In this document: positions 41,000-50,129 of the stretch, one piece after another
Position numbering within the stretch: the stretch's first letter is position 1
How the letters are laid out: the number at the start of each line of letters is the position of its first letter
NCBI RefSeq assembly: GCF_900110205.1
Contig: NZ_FOCV01000032.1
Span: forward strand, 1-64,000
From: Rhizobium tibeticum
GTDB taxonomy: Bacteria > Pseudomonadota > Alphaproteobacteria > Rhizobiales > Rhizobiaceae
Length of the DNA stretch: 64,000 bases
Direction of reading: 5' to 3'
Made by a program: the position numbers and the translations under genes
Notes under the pieces: generated by a model
What the model was told of the DNA's origin: nothing
Databases searched by the model: none
The model's input: only the letters and a program-made list of their open reading frames with translations

Positions 41000-42312
41000 T
41001 TTTCGTTTCCTCCCAATGTTAGAGACACAGTGTCTCTCGACGCCCGCTCCTCTGCGGACGCTTCCCGTTGCGCCGGACGGCGGCCCGACGGCCGCAGACG
41101 GGCGAAGATATCGCCGACATTCCGCTCCTGGACGAGCACTGTGCCGATGATGATGACGCCCTTCAGCACCAGCTGAAGATTGGAATTGATGTTGTGGAGT
41201 TGCAGGATGTTCGACAGAAGCCCGAAAATCAGCACACCGCAAAAAGTGCCCGCGAGGCTGCCCCTGCCGCCCATGAGGCTGGTGCCGCCGATGACGACGG
41301 CGGCGATCGCATCCAGCTCGAGCCCCGCGCCGGCATCCGGCTTTCCCTGCCGGTATTGCGCCACGTAGAGCACTGCTGCGACGCCGGCGAGCAGGCCCGA
41401 AATTGCATAGGTGACAATCTTGACGCGACCCGCATTAATGCCGGACAGCCTTGCGGCTTCTTCGTTGCCGCCGATTGCATAGACATAGCGACCGAAGGGG
41501 GTCAGCCGCAGAACGGCGCCGTAAACGATGATCGCGACAATGAAGAATATACCGGGCATTGGCACGATGCCGAACACAAGCTGCCTCAGCATGTCGAATT
41601 CCGCAGCCGCATTCGATCCAGTGTAAACCGGCAGCACGGCGTTGTTCTGTCCGGCCGTCAGCCGCGCGACGCCGAGCGCCGATACCATCATTGCCAGCGT
41701 GACGATAAAGGGCTGGAGGCGGCCCGCGACGATAATGAAACCATTGATCGCACCGAAGAGGAGACCGACGGCGGGTGCGACCAGAAGAACGCCGAGAACA
41801 CCAAACTTCGTCTGTAACTGCGGCAAGAGGAATGTAAGCAGAAGCCCGCAAAGAAGGAGTCCGGCAGCGGCGGGCAGGACCGTGCCGCGCATGCGATCCA
41901 GCCGGATCTCTCGGTTGCTGATGCCTTCCTTCCGCGACTTTGCCAGGTTTACGAAGATGAACCGGACTACGACTGCGCCGACCAGCAATGCCGCAAACCC
42001 GACGGCAGGCAAACCGAGGAACACGGCAGGCGTCACGCCGGGTACGGTCAGCAGCATAGCGCAGACGACGCTGCAGATGGCCATCAGCGATCCGACCGAA
42101 AGGTCGATGCCGCCGGTGATGATGACTGCAGTCATCCCGGTCGCAATCAGTCCAGTCGTCGATACCTGCCGCAGAACGTCAAGAAGATTGCCTGAAGACA
42201 GGAAAATGTTCTTTCCCGAAGAGGTCACCGGCGACCAGAGGACTCCAATCAGGAAGATGGCAATTAGGCCCCAATAGAGCTTGGTTTGGGAGATCAGTTT
42301 CAGGACGCTCAT
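40996..42312 (-). CDS. Sugar ABC transporter permease (RbsC type, extended)
   Basis: 438 aa, longer than usual RbsC (about 320-340 aa). Start and family core: GLIATGMTAVIITGGIDLSV GSLMAICSVV, and YAISGLLAGVAAVLYVAQY with IAAVVIGGTSLMGGRGSLAG. The extra about 80-residue piece (VNLAKSRKEGISNREIRLDR and following membrane helix) lies after the third segment and is a feature of one CUT2 subgroup. Overlaps both neighbours by 4 bp (ATGA). Confidence 0.85.
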   Translation of the reverse strand: MSVLKLISQTKLYWGLIAIFLIGVLWSPVTSSGKNIFLSSGNLLDVLRQVSTTGLIATGMTAVIITGGIDLSVGSLMAICSVVCAMLLTVPGVTPAVFLGLPAVGFAALLVGAVVVRFIFVNLAKSRKEGISNREIRLDRMRGTVLPAAAGLLLCGLLLTFLLPQLQTKFGVLGVLLVAPAVGLLFGAINGFIIVAGRLQPFIVTLAMMVSALGVARLTAGQNNAVLPVYTGSNAAAEFDMLRQLVFGIVPMPGIFFIVAIIVYGAVLRLTPFGRYVYAIGGNEEAARLSGINAGRVKIVTYAISGLLAGVAAVLYVAQYRQGKPDAGAGLELDAIAAVVIGGTSLMGGRGSLAGTFCGVLIFGLLSNILQLHNINSNLQLVLKGVIIIGTVLVQERNVGDIFARLRPSGRRPAQREASAEERASRDTVSLTLGGNEK

Positions 42313-43901
42313 GCGGCAGGCCTCCCGTGTCTTGCGCTGCGCGGCGCGGCAAGCTGCATTATCCGCTCCTCGCTTGCTTCCGCACGCGTAAGGAGTCCTG
42401 TCCGGCGGCCCTCGGCCATCACCAGGATACGGTCGGCAAGATGCAAAAGCTCCGGCATTTCCGAACTGACGACGACGATGGCAAGACCCTCCGCTGCGAG
42501 CTTGAAGATGAGATCGTAGATTTCGCGTTTCGCCCCGACGTCAATCCCGCGCGTCGGCTCGTCGAGAAGCAGGATACGGGGCCTGGTGGCCAGCCACTTT
42601 GCGATGACCACCTTCTGCTGGTTTCCACCGGACAGCGTAGCCGCCGGCTGATTGATCCCACCACAACGCACGCCGAGCGTTTCGACAGCTCTGCGAGCCA
42701 GCGCAGCTTCCGCGTTGAACGCGCGAATGCCGAAGCGTGCGATCCGGCCCACCAGAGGCAGTGCGATATTATCCGCTATCGAATCGCGAAGATGCAGCCC
42801 TTGGGTCTTGCGGTCCTCGGTCACGAGCGCCATGCCGAGCCGGCGCGCATCAAGCGGGGAACGAACATCGACAGGCCTTCCACCTATCCGGATCTCACCG
42901 CCGCGACGCCCGTCGCTGGACCCGAAGATCGTCTCAAGGATTTCGGTTCGGCCTGCACCGAGCAGCCCACCGATGCCGAGAATCTCTCCCGCGCTCACCT
43001 CGAAACTCACGCCCTTCAGTACATTGCGCCACCCATGTCGCTCAGCGACGGAAAGAGACAGTCCGTCAACGGAAAGAACGGGGAACTCGCCAGGGTGGTG
43101 ATCACCACGCGTCGCTTCCAGGAGATTACGGCCGACCATAGCCGCGATGACGGTGTCTTCTTCCAGCTCGCCTATCGATTTGGTCCAGACATGGCGGCCG
43201 TCGCGAAATACCGTGACGCGGTCGCTAAGATGCATGACCTCGTCGATCCGATGAGAAATATAGACGATGCCCACGCCGCCGGCGGCCAGCTGCCGCATGA
43301 TCTTAAATAGCCGCTCGCATTCGCCAGGCGAAAGCGCCGATGTTGGCTCATCCATGATAAGGATGCGAGCTTCGATCGAAAGCGCTTTGGCGATCTCGAC
43401 CAGTTGCTGTTCGCCCACCCGCAAAGACGAGACCCGCCGCTCCGGGTCGAGCTCAATGCCGAGGCGCCGCAGCAGGAGCCGTGCTGCCTCCAGGCTCGCC
43501 TTGCGGTCCACGAACAGGCCGGCGATCAGCCGCTCCCTGCCGAGAAAGATATTGTCAGCGACGCTGAGGTCCGGAACGAGATTTAGTTCCTGATGGATGA
43601 TCGCGATGCCGGCGGCTTTCGCGTCCCTAACACTTGTGAACCGGACAGGGGCATCATTGATGCGAACAATACCGTCGTAGTCTTGATACACGCCCGAAAG
43701 GATCTTCATCAGCGTCGACTTGCCGGCGCCATTTTCGCCCATCAGCGCGTGAATCTCGCCGAGTCTGAGTTCGAAACGGACGTCCTTGAGAGCGCTGATG
43801 GCGCCGAAGGTCTTGGAAATGGATTCCGCCGCCAGCACCGCAGGTTGGGCTGCAGCGCTGACATCATCCGAAAAGAATGGCTTCGAACTATCATCGCGCA
43901 T
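42309..43901 (-). CDS. Sugar ABC transporter ATPase (RbsA type, two ABC domains)
   Basis: 530 aa. First ABC: Walker A MGENGAGKSTLMKILSG, signature-like LRVGEQQLVEIAKALSIEAR, Walker B ILIMDEPTSALSPGECERLF. Second ABC: IGGLLGAGRTEILETIFG, LSGGNQQKVVIAKWLATRPR and ILLLDEPTRGIDVGAKREIY. This tandem-domain protein is the energy unit of CUT2 sugar importers. First gene of the operon, divergent from the LacI gene. Confidence 0.9.
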   Translation of the reverse strand: MRDDSSKPFFSDDVSAAAQPAVLAAESISKTFGAISALKDVRFELRLGEIHALMGENGAGKSTLMKILSGVYQDYDGIVRINDAPVRFTSVRDAKAAGIAIIHQELNLVPDLSVADNIFLGRERLIAGLFVDRKASLEAARLLLRRLGIELDPERRVSSLRVGEQQLVEIAKALSIEARILIMDEPTSALSPGECERLFKIMRQLAAGGVGIVYISHRIDEVMHLSDRVTVFRDGRHVWTKSIGELEEDTVIAAMVGRNLLEATRGDHHPGEFPVLSVDGLSLSVAERHGWRNVLKGVSFEVSAGEILGIGGLLGAGRTEILETIFGSSDGRRGGEIRIGGRPVDVRSPLDARRLGMALVTEDRKTQGLHLRDSIADNIALPLVGRIARFGIRAFNAEAALARRAVETLGVRCGGINQPAATLSGGNQQKVVIAKWLATRPRILLLDEPTRGIDVGAKREIYDLIFKLAAEGLAIVVVSSEMPELLHLADRILVMAEGRRTGLLTRAEASEERIMQLAAPRSARHGRPAA

Positions 43902-43961
43902 GACGTTGGCAGCCTCCCTGCGCCCACATCCGACGATTTATTCTTATCGAAACCGATCTTA

Positions 43962-43975
43962 TTCGAAACGTTTAG
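43962..43975. promoter_or_regulatory. LacI-family operator candidate 1
   Basis: TTCGAAACGTTTAG contains a GAAACGTTT core like LacI/GalR-family operators. It lies in the divergent promoter, about 98 bp from a second similar site at 44061-44074. Confidence 0.55.
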
Positions 43976-44060
43976 ATTGTGTCAATAAGCCGAAAATGCA
44001 GGCTTCAACCCCAATATTGCGCAACTCCGCTTCGTGAAATACACTCCATCGAGCCACATC

Positions 44061-44074
44061 TTGAAACGTTTCGG
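44061..44074. promoter_or_regulatory. LacI-family operator candidate 2
   Basis: TTGAAACGTTTCGG with perfect GAAACGTTTC palindrome (44063-44072). It sits 9 bp before ATG 44082, which argues for that start rather than the ATG at 44034. Confidence 0.6.
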
Positions 44075-44081
44075 TGAAGAA

Positions 44082-45140
44082 ATGCAGCAGCGGCGCAAAA
44101 GCACCAGAAAATCGCCGACCATGTTGGATGTTGCGCAGTCGGCTAAAGTTTCGGTCGCGACGGTCTCGGCAGTCGTCAACGGGTCGACGCCCGTAAGCCC
44201 CGAGCTTCGAAGCCGCATCGAGACGGCAATCCAGCAGATCGGTTACAAGCGCAACACGATCGCCCGCAGCCTCAAGATTGGAACGACACGGACGATCGGA
44301 CTGATGGTCGCCGATATCACCAACCCCTTCTTCACCGATGTCGTCTCTGTCATCCAGGATGTCCTGCACCGCGCCGGTTATGCGGTAATGCTTTGCTGCA
44401 ACGACGAGGATATTAATCTTCAGGACGAACAGATTGAGCTGCTTCTCGACCGTATGGTCGATGGGCTGATCATCGCGCCGGCGGGCGAGGATGCCCATCT
44501 GAAGCGAATTCTTGCGAGCGCCAGCGTGCCAACCGTTCTGATCGATCGGCTCTGCGACGGGATCGAGACCGATGCGGTCATTCTCGACAACCGCCGCGCC
44601 GTTCTGGACGCCACTGCTTACATGCTGAGCCTTGGGCATCGCCGTATCGGCTATATCTCGGGATCTCTGGAGACATCCACCGGTCGCGAACGCCTTGCTG
44701 GTTACCGCGCCGCACTCGACGCAGCGGCTCTGCCCTTCGATGAGAAACTTGTGCAAATAGGCAATTTTCGGGAGAAGGATGCTTACAAGGCGGCGATGCA
44801 ACTTCTCACCAGCGCCGGTCGTCCGTCCGCTATCTTTTCGGCAAACAACTTGATGGTCATCGGTGTGATGAAGGCCATTCGCGACATTGGGCTCAGGTGC
44901 CCGGACGATATCTCCGTCGTCAGTTTCGACGACTTTCCTTGGGCCGACGTTTTCCAGCCTCATCTGACAACTATCGCTCAACCAGTGCAGACCATCGGCG
45001 AACAGGCGGCACAACTGATCATCGACCGGCTCTCGGGAAGAGGAATGGAACCGCCACGTCGCCTCATGCTTCAGGGGCGCCTGATAATCCGAGATTCCTG
45101 CCGGCCGTTTCCGCTGACTGCGCCTCACGCTACGGCATGA
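44082..45140 (+). CDS. LacI-family transcriptional regulator of the sugar ABC operon
   Basis: 352 aa from ATG 44082 (GGTGAAGAA upstream); ATG 44034 would extend it by 16 residues across an operator. The HTH is TMLDVAQSAKVSVATVSAVV NGSTPVSPELRSRI and the sugar-binding core is GLMVADITNPFFTDVVSVIQ, then ASVPTVLIDRLCDGIETDAV and IGVMKAIRDIGLRCPDDISV VSFDDFPWADVFQPHLTTIA. It should repress the divergent CUT2 operon and itself, lifted by the sugar. Confidence 0.85.
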   Translation: MQQRRKSTRKSPTMLDVAQSAKVSVATVSAVVNGSTPVSPELRSRIETAIQQIGYKRNTIARSLKIGTTRTIGLMVADITNPFFTDVVSVIQDVLHRAGYAVMLCCNDEDINLQDEQIELLLDRMVDGLIIAPAGEDAHLKRILASASVPTVLIDRLCDGIETDAVILDNRRAVLDATAYMLSLGHRRIGYISGSLETSTGRERLAGYRAALDAAALPFDEKLVQIGNFREKDAYKAAMQLLTSAGRPSAIFSANNLMVIGVMKAIRDIGLRCPDDISVVSFDDFPWADVFQPHLTTIAQPVQTIGEQAAQLIIDRLSGRGMEPPRRLMLQGRLIIRDSCRPFPLTAPHATA

Positions 45141-45458
45141 TCCCGGATCGAGGTGGCTTACTGAACAGAGTGCTTGCGGCAGGGAAGCCGAAGTCGATCA
45201 CGAATAGAAGTTGATTGCAGCAAGAGCGCTGGCCAGTCTCCAACTCGGAGATTCCCATCTGCAGCCGATATTCCTGTGAGCTGCCCGCTAGGGCACTCAA
45301 TGGTCACCGGTCATGCATGCCGTGTGGTCTTCCAAAAACCCCTAGCGAGTTGATGCGCCACGTCCAAGATCAGTTTTTTATGACCGGCACGAAGCGACGG
45401 TTGCCCTGATCATCCTTCGGCTGTCGGCTCCGCCGGTTCTGAGGCCGCGCCGGAATTC
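45141..45458. other. Spacer, no gene recognised
   Basis: Between the LacI gene and the antiporter remnant. Only short frames; the missing N-terminal half of the antiporter is not present here. Confidence 0.3.
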
Positions 45459-46040
45459 CTGCAGCAACTGAGTGTCGGCTTGTCGGTGCTCCTCATCGTA
45501 GCCTATGGGCTGCTGGGCCTGCTCTTTTCGCTGAGAACCCACCGCGAACTGTTCGGTGCCACGGAGGAAGTCGAGGAGGAGCACGCACCTTGGCCGCTCA
45601 AAGTGGCCCTCGCCACGCTTGCCGGAGTGACCGTCCTGGTAGGGCTCGTCAGCGAAATATTCGTCGAATTTGTCCAGGCGGCTGCCGAGACGTTCGGGAT
45701 GACCCCGGCATTCGTCGGCTTTATCGTCGTTGCGCTGGTCGGCGGAGCCGCGGAGATGGCCTCCGCCTTTTCGGCGGCCCGCAAGAACAGGCTCGGTAGC
45801 GCCGCGCAGATCGCGCTCTTCGTCGCTCCGGCCCTCGTGCTTCTCAGCTATGTGATCGGTCCTACCCCGATGAATCTGCAATTCTGGCCAGGGGTGGTCG
45901 TCATGATAATAATTGCCATGATGACTGCGATCATCGTTACAAATAGCGGCCGATCGACGCGGTTTGTCGGCGTGCTGATGCTGATGGTCTACCTGATCCT
46001 CGCCATGACACTGTATTTGTTGCCTCCACATAGCCAGTAA
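45459..46040 (+). pseudogene. CaCA (ChaA-type) cation/proton antiporter C-terminal remnant with deleted alpha-2 motif
   Basis: The about 193-aa frame matches the second half of a Ca2+/H+ antiporter: LQQLSVGLSVLLIVAYGLLG, FGMTPAFVGFIVVALVGGAA EMASAFSAARKNR and TLYLLPPHSQ. The family has DLSVGIALGS after the NRL segment, which forms part of the second ion-binding alpha repeat. Here the sequence jumps from RL to GSAAQIALFVAPALVLL, lacking 8 residues. The base sequence has CTC at the joint (45792-45794), consistent with a 24-bp deletion between CTC repeats. The N-terminal half is also missing, so it is nonfunctional. Confidence 0.7.
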
Positions 46041-46338
46041 CCAGGAGTTGCCCCCTCGCGTCAGCCGTCAAAGGAGAAGGCCAGGTGAGATGCATTCGAG
46101 TGCCGCTTGCGCATCGGGTACCCAATGACCGTCACCAACTCAGGCAACGGCAGGGACACGCAGCTGAGCTGGAAGTCATCGTCTGTCCGCCCCTTATCCC
46201 AAGTCGCTCGGGTTGCCATGCATAGCTGCCATTCGGCATTTGCGCTTGGCCTCCAACCGATATCCGCATAATACTCCCCGCAAAGAGGATCGAGCCGACC
46301 CTGCGTGTGATGCCCTGTTGGCCTTAAAAGGAGACGTG
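46041..46338. other. Spacer before ASCH gene
   Basis: A minus-strand open frame here contains GEYYADIGWRPSANAEWQLC, which I cannot assign. No other feature apart from the RBS of the downstream gene. Confidence 0.3.
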
Positions 46339-46650
46339 ATGCAAAACATGGCAATTGCGGACAACCATATGGAGTCCGTAGAGAGTGGCAGCAAAACCAT
46401 TGCTGTTCGGGTCGGTTACTGCTCAATCAAACCAGGGCCGCTTGAGATCAAGTCTGCCAGTGGTTTCTGGGGAGCATCGAAAGTGCATGTCATTGCAGTC
46501 GAACGGAAGTCCATATCGAGTCTGAGCTCGGTCGAACTTGTCCAGAGCGGGTTTCCCAGCGCCGATGCAATGGTTGAAAATCTTCGTCCGGCCCATCCCT
46601 GCATATCGACAGAATCCGAAGTTACCGTCATCAGCTGGAAGTCTGCATAA
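46339..46650 (+). CDS. ASCH-domain-like small protein
   Basis: The 103-aa protein reads HMESVESGSKTIAVRVGYCS IKPGPLEIKSASGFWGASKV HVIAVERKSI. The 'SVESGSKTIAVRVG...IKPG' segment resembles the ASCH (YTH/PUA-like) beta-barrel found in RNA-associated proteins. AAGGAG is 6 bp before ATG 46339; a second ATG is 4 codons in. Isolated, with IS110 debris downstream. RNA binding is family-level inference. Confidence 0.6.
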   Translation: MQNMAIADNHMESVESGSKTIAVRVGYCSIKPGPLEIKSASGFWGASKVHVIAVERKSISSLSSVELVQSGFPSADAMVENLRPAHPCISTESEVTVISWKSA

Positions 46651-46979
46651 AGGCGCTTGGCTGAGGGGGCTTCCTGAGGTAACGCGACATTATCCGCCAT
46701 CGAGCTGGCCTGTTTTCGCGGACCCTTCCGATACACTCAATTCTGTCGGAAATCTCTGGAGGCGAGTGGCCGAGATGGCACCGCGGGTCCGGTCAGAATT
46801 TCGACTGTTATGCTCTGGTTTGATCACGTCCTTGTCTATTTGATGTGCCGAAGGATGGCTGCGACGCTATCGAAGAATCCGGGATTATGTCGCAGATGCT
46901 ACAACGCGCCTATTCGGGTATAACCAGGCATATAGTCTGGTGCGGATTTTGGAGATAATCCGGTATAATTGGGCACGTA
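46651..46979. other. Unassigned fragment region
   Basis: A frame from about 46844 reads WLRRYRRIRDYVADATTRLF GYNQAYSLVRILEIIRYNWA, protein-like but unrecognised, and it is cut by the IS110 junction at 46980. Confidence 0.3.
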
Positions 46980-47205
46980 AACGCCCGCGATTCCAAGCAC
47001 ATGCCGGGCCGCAAGACCGATATCAGCGATGCCCAATGGCTGCAGCGTTTGAATGAATATGGGTAGCTCAGAACCAGCTTCCGACTGTCAGGCGAAGTTG
47101 CAGTCATGCGCGCCTATCTGCGCCAGCGTGAACGCTGGCTGGATTACGCCGCCTCGCACTTTCGTGCAGAAGATGCGCCTGGACCGGCATTCGTCGTATC
47201 GGAAA
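46980..47205 (+). pseudogene. IS110-family transposase remnant with in-frame stop
   Basis: The frame reads ARDSKHMPGRKTDISDAQWL QRLNEYG, then an in-frame TAG, then LRTSFRLSGEVAVMRAYLRQ RERWLDYAASHF. This is the conserved 'PGRKTDVNDAQWLQRLHEYG-LR-SF' region of IS110 transposases. Both ends are missing. A second IS110 remnant lies at 893-1085. Confidence 0.7.
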
Positions 47206-47229
47206 TCCAATCGCGCCGGATTGGGCGCA

Positions 47230-47427
47230 AAGATTGCAGCGCCGCTGGATCACGCGCATCTGCTTGTCTTCCGTCCAAGAGAGGCAAGCCCCGAGGCTTT
47301 GCAGAAACTCATCGATTCGGGCGGGACGGCCACCGGCATTGTCACGCTCTCGCAGATCGTGGCGTTCCTGTCGTTCCAGCTTCGCATCGTTGCCGGGCTT
47401 ATCGCTTTAGGTGCAGCGGGCGAAGGC
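47230..47427 (+). pseudogene. CMD-domain (carboxymuconolactone decarboxylase-like) protein fragment
   Basis: The frame reads DHAHLLVFRPREASPEALQK, LIDSGGTATGIVTLSQIVAF LSFQLRIVAGLIALG, matching the C-terminal part of a CMD-domain family (consensus LVFRPR---LQ-LLDAG---TDIVTLSQL-AFLSFQ-RVV-GL). The start of the domain is missing and the fragment follows directly on the IS110 remnant. Confidence 0.5.
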
Positions 47428-47581
47428 GGACAGTTTGGTGTCAGAAATTCCCGATATTCGGTAGATCCCATGAGAGGGTGGATAGCGATCATCACCATGG
47501 CAAATGTCACCAGCGACAGCTTCTGGCCTGAGCGGTCAAATGATAACTCGCAGTCAGGAATTGGCCCTGTTCAGCAGACCA
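47428..47581. other. Short unassigned stretch
   Basis: No gene recognised; it separates the CMD fragment from the acetyltransferase gene. Confidence 0.3.
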
Positions 47582-48019
47582 TCAGACGACCGGCTTTCGG
47601 AATTGAATGTAGCCCGAGCGTTCGGCAACTTTGTCATAAAGCGCAATCGCTGCTGCGTTGTCCGCTTGCGTTTGCCAATAAACGCGCGACGATCCAGCCG
47701 CCGCCGCCTCTGCACACACATGAGAGATCAGCGCTCGACCAATACCCCGCCCGCGCATCGTCGGTGCGACAAAAAGGTCCTGTAGATAACAGGCGTCGCT
47801 GAGGCTCCAGGTCGAAGGGTGGAAGACGTAGTGCACAAAGCCCACGGCGTCAGCGTCCACAACCGCCAGTGCACCGTGCACCCGTTCGCCTTCGTCTAAT
47901 AGGCGGCACCACGTTCCATCATGGATAGCGATGTCAAGAACGCTGCCGTCGAACGCAAGATATTGCGTCCAGAGCGTACGCCATTGTGCTTCGTCGTCGC
48001 TTCGCAACTGGTGGATCAT
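47582..48019 (-). CDS. GNAT-family N-acetyltransferase
   Basis: 145 aa, start ATG 48019 with GAGGAGC 5 bp upstream. The GNAT core is YLQDLFVAPTMRGRGIGRAL ISHVCAEAAAAG, with the acetyl-CoA loop RGRGIGRAL, followed by RVYWQTQADNAAAIALYDKV. A complete small acetyltransferase. Substrate unknown (protein, antibiotic or metabolite). Near the ribosomal-protection gene but transcribed from its own promoter. Confidence 0.8.
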   Translation of the reverse strand: MIHQLRSDDEAQWRTLWTQYLAFDGSVLDIAIHDGTWCRLLDEGERVHGALAVVDADAVGFVHYVFHPSTWSLSDACYLQDLFVAPTMRGRGIGRALISHVCAEAAAAGSSRVYWQTQADNAAAIALYDKVAERSGYIQFRKPVV

Positions 48020-48191
48020 TGTGCTCCTCACTCCCGCAGCACAGCAGATACCTTGCGGGGGATGCACCTTGCAAGCCGTGTGCATTTCAAATCGCAAAGT
48101 CCGCACATCGCGCATTTTGACTGCTGTCGACCTTCGCAGACTTGAACGATATCGTTACGGCCAGTAGAGCCCCGCCGCAATGTTTGAAGCC

Positions 48192-50129
48192 TCATCGCGT
48201 CCTCTGTAGGTAGTCAGCCCGATCAAACGGGTCGGCCCCCGAACGTGGCCGTGAAACCGTTGAGCCAGATTTTCGAGCATAATGATCAAAGGAACTCTCC
48301 AGCACACCCGCGCCGCTCGATAGTCCCGGCAACCGTCGTTGAACGGTCTGAACCATCGCGGATGTTATCGTTCCTTCCAACCGGGCTATGCCGTCGCTGA
48401 TCAGCTGTTCTTTGGGGGACGCACCACATTTTGCAAGCAGGGTGAGAGTGGTAGTTAATGCTGCCGCCGGTACCTCGAGAAGGAAACGATCAACCGGCTC
48501 GCACACGACTGTATGCGCAGATGATAGAGCGGTCGCCAGCACCAATGGCGTCAGCTTTCGAAAGTCGGCGGCGGTGCTGGAAGGGGAAGAATGCCGCGCG
48601 GCTGTCATGGCCACATGGCAATCGATTACCTGCCAGCCGTAGATGCCCGCTTTGAGCGTTTCAAAAACGGTTTCTTCGACCGCTCGGTAAAAACTCACCG
48701 GCATTTGACCGACATCCACTTCAAGCGCGAAACTGTTGCCCGCGCCTGCCGGCCGTGGATCGACACGCAACCCAATCGTCGCAAGAAATGGGTTTGGCTC
48801 CTTAAAAATGATCTCAAGCCCGCTCCCGGTACCGACCAGCCTTTCGGCGCAGATAGTCGTGCTTTCCTCAAACGTGACGTCGAGGGCGAAGTCGTTTTGC
48901 AATGTGGCCTGAATGATCTCCTTTTGCACCTCGCCATAGAGAGAGACGGACATCTCGCTGGCGTCGCCATTGATGCGCAGATTGATGAGCGGGTCTTGCT
49001 CTGAGAGTTGCTGAAGCGCCAACCAAAGTGCTTCAATGTCAGATGGTCGGCGTGGACGAATGCGGGTTTCAAGAGTGGGTGGCGCGAAATGAAAGCTACC
49101 GGTTGCGCTCCTGCCGGCTCCCACTTCATGCCCAATGCGGGCATTGGCAAGCCCGCCGATCTTGGCGATCTGACCCGCACTGACCTGATTGACCTTCTCC
49201 AGCCGACCCTCGCTGAAGACTTGCATGGTTGTCACCTTGGCCGCGCCGGCTGGCAGTTCGAGATAGTTGCGCACCGCAACCGTACCGGAGGTGAGATTGA
49301 GATATGCCAGTTTTTCTCCGCCCCATCCGCGTTCGATCTTGAATATTTTCCCTTCGACTGGTCCGAGAGGGTCGGGATTTCGGCCTGGCAGCAGGGTCTC
49401 GATAGCTGCAATCAGGTCCGGAATACCGATGCCGGTCATCGCGGTTCCACCAAAAGCCGGATGCAAAAGACCCTTGGCAACTTGGTCCGCAAGAGCTGCT
49501 CTAAGCCTCTCGATAGTCAGACTTTCGGGGGCCAAAATGAAATCATTGAGAAGAGTTTCATCCTCGGCAGCAAGGGCATCACAGAAAGCAGAGAAATGGG
49601 GCTCGTGCATTATATCGACAGTCTCCACCTTTGCCTCTCGGCTACCGGCATCCGTCACGGCGGACATGGCGACCGATCGAACCGACAATTGGCTGGCGGT
49701 ATCCCCTACGATCTCTGAGTAACGCGCCCCAGGGCGGTCGATCTTGTTGATGAAGAAGACGAACGGAACACCGAGACGCCGCAGCGCCCGAACCAAGACT
49801 CGCGTCTGTGCCTGAACGCCCTCCACTGCCGAGACAACAACCACGGCAGCATCGAGTAGTTGAAGTATCCGCTCGACCTCGGCGATGAAATCCGGATGAC
49901 CGGGCGTGTCGATGAGGTTTACAACGAGGTCGCCGAGAGTGAAGGAAACCACAGCGGCCGTAATCGTGATGCCACGTTGTCGTTCGAGTTCAAGGCTGTC
50001 TGTCTGAGTGTTACCGGCATCGACGCTGCCGAGCTTGTCGATTGTGCCGGTGTCAAAAAGCAGTCGTTCCGTGAGGCTAGTTTTGCCTGCATCCACATGG
50101 GCGAGGATGCCCAGATTTAATGTACGCAT
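48192..50129 (-). CDS. Tetracycline-resistance-type ribosomal protection protein (EF-G-like GTPase)
   Basis: The 645-aa protein matches the Tet(M)/Tet(O)/OtrA family, which removes tetracycline from the ribosome. GTPase motifs are AHVDAGKTSLTERLL (10-24), RGITI (52-56), DTPGH (74-78) and NKID (128-131). Domains II-V follow. The domain IV loop reads HSSPSSTAADFRKLTPLV, where Tet(M) has YYSPVSTPADFR. The C-terminus GVLESSFDHYARKSGSTVSR PRSGADPFDRADYL resembles actinobacterial OtrA-like proteins more than the Tet(M) group. Start ATG 50129. No plasmid or IS of known resistance carriers flanks it. Activity against tetracycline is untested. Confidence 0.85.
   Translation of the reverse strand: MRTLNLGILAHVDAGKTSLTERLLFDTGTIDKLGSVDAGNTQTDSLELERQRGITITAAVVSFTLGDLVVNLIDTPGHPDFIAEVERILQLLDAAVVVVSAVEGVQAQTRVLVRALRRLGVPFVFFINKIDRPGARYSEIVGDTASQLSVRSVAMSAVTDAGSREAKVETVDIMHEPHFSAFCDALAAEDETLLNDFILAPESLTIERLRAALADQVAKGLLHPAFGGTAMTGIGIPDLIAAIETLLPGRNPDPLGPVEGKIFKIERGWGGEKLAYLNLTSGTVAVRNYLELPAGAAKVTTMQVFSEGRLEKVNQVSAGQIAKIGGLANARIGHEVGAGRSATGSFHFAPPTLETRIRPRRPSDIEALWLALQQLSEQDPLINLRINGDASEMSVSLYGEVQKEIIQATLQNDFALDVTFEESTTICAERLVGTGSGLEIIFKEPNPFLATIGLRVDPRPAGAGNSFALEVDVGQMPVSFYRAVEETVFETLKAGIYGWQVIDCHVAMTAARHSSPSSTAADFRKLTPLVLATALSSAHTVVCEPVDRFLLEVPAAALTTTLTLLAKCGASPKEQLISDGIARLEGTITSAMVQTVQRRLPGLSSGAGVLESSFDHYARKSGSTVSRPRSGADPFDRADYLQRTR

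Noticed and set aside
42327..43310. 327-aa plus-strand frame opposite the sugar ABC ATPase
   Set aside because: Shadow of conserved ABC motifs on the other strand.
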